A DNA stretch of 6,047 bases from JALZUE01 sp051251725 (GTDB lineage Bacteria > Pseudomonadota > Gammaproteobacteria > Enterobacterales > Alteromonadaceae), in NCBI GenBank assembly GCA_051251725.1, contig JBPOFN010000084.1, positions 1-6,047 on the forward strand, given 5' to 3'. How positions within the stretch are numbered: the first letter of the stretch is position 1; each line of letters begins with the position of its first letter. Shown one piece after another: positions 6,008 to 6,047 of this stretch. The position numbers and the translations under genes are program-made. The notes beneath the pieces were generated by a model. The model had not been told where the DNA came from. It was given only the letters and a program-made list of their open reading frames with translations, and ran no database searches.

Positions 6008-6047
6008 ATGTTGGAAGCTAAAGGCTGGAAGGTTAGGCTTCAAGCTT
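6008..6047 (+). CDS. Possible start of a further gene, cut by the window edge
   Basis: ATG at 6008 is preceded by GAGG (5996-5999) at eight bases and stays open for 13 codons (MLEAKGWKVRLQA) to the edge. It starts 27 bases after the MYG1-like stop. The same bases form imperfect 13-bp repeats, so this could equally be a noncoding repeat array. No family can be recognised from so few residues. Confidence 0.25.
   Translation, partial: MLEAKGWKVRLQA
6010..6047. repeat. Short imperfect direct repeats at the right edge
   Basis: Three successive units resemble one another: GTTGGAAGCTAAAG (6010-6023), GCTGGAAGGTTAG (6024-6036) and GCTTCAAGCTT (6037-6047), a period of about 13-14 bases. GAAGC (near 6014) and GCTTC (6037-6041) are also complementary, so a hairpin is possible. 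The array, if real, continues beyond the window. Confidence 0.3.

Overview
The window is AT-rich and looks like the chromosome of a marine gammaproteobacterium of the Alteromonadales, most likely Colwelliaceae (Colwellia/Thalassotalea-like). That placement is an inference from codon use, the families present and their general appearance; no rRNA or marker gene is present to confirm it. There is no tRNA, rRNA, CRISPR array, transposase or phage gene.

Left block (minus strand, 1-3358): a two-gene operon. The upstream gene encodes a membrane-tethered diheme cytochrome c peroxidase/MauG-family protein with two CxxCH heme sites. One nucleotide after its stop comes the ATG of a large hybrid sensor histidine kinase: TM, ~200-residue extracytoplasmic helical sensor, TM, HisKA, HATPase_c, REC, REC. 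The kinase runs off the left edge of the window, so its C-terminus is unseen. The one-base spacing suggests translational coupling, and I infer a functional link between periplasmic redox/peroxide chemistry and signalling.

Centre (3359-3788): a divergent intergenic region of about 430 bp. It holds candidate promoter elements for the peroxidase operon, a set of near-tandem ATTACT-type direct repeats, a duplicated CTACAGG element, a cluster of TTATC/GATAA inverted repeats and a perfect 8-bp hairpin. None of these is explained by a gene.

Right block (plus strand, about 3789-5980): an endonuclease/exonuclease/phosphatase (EEP) family protein followed by a MYG1-family (DHH-like) metal-dependent hydrolase. 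They are separated by 263 bp, which carries a plausible promoter for the second gene, so they are probably separate transcripts. The EEP gene has an intact catalytic set, but its N-terminal part has no ATG, GTG or TTG start. The first such codon, GTG at 4041, would remove two conserved catalytic elements. The last 67 bases hold either the first codons of another gene or the beginning of a short imperfect repeat array.

The items most worth a second look are the coupled peroxidase/hybrid-kinase pair, the missing start of the EEP gene, and the repeat-rich divergent regulatory region.
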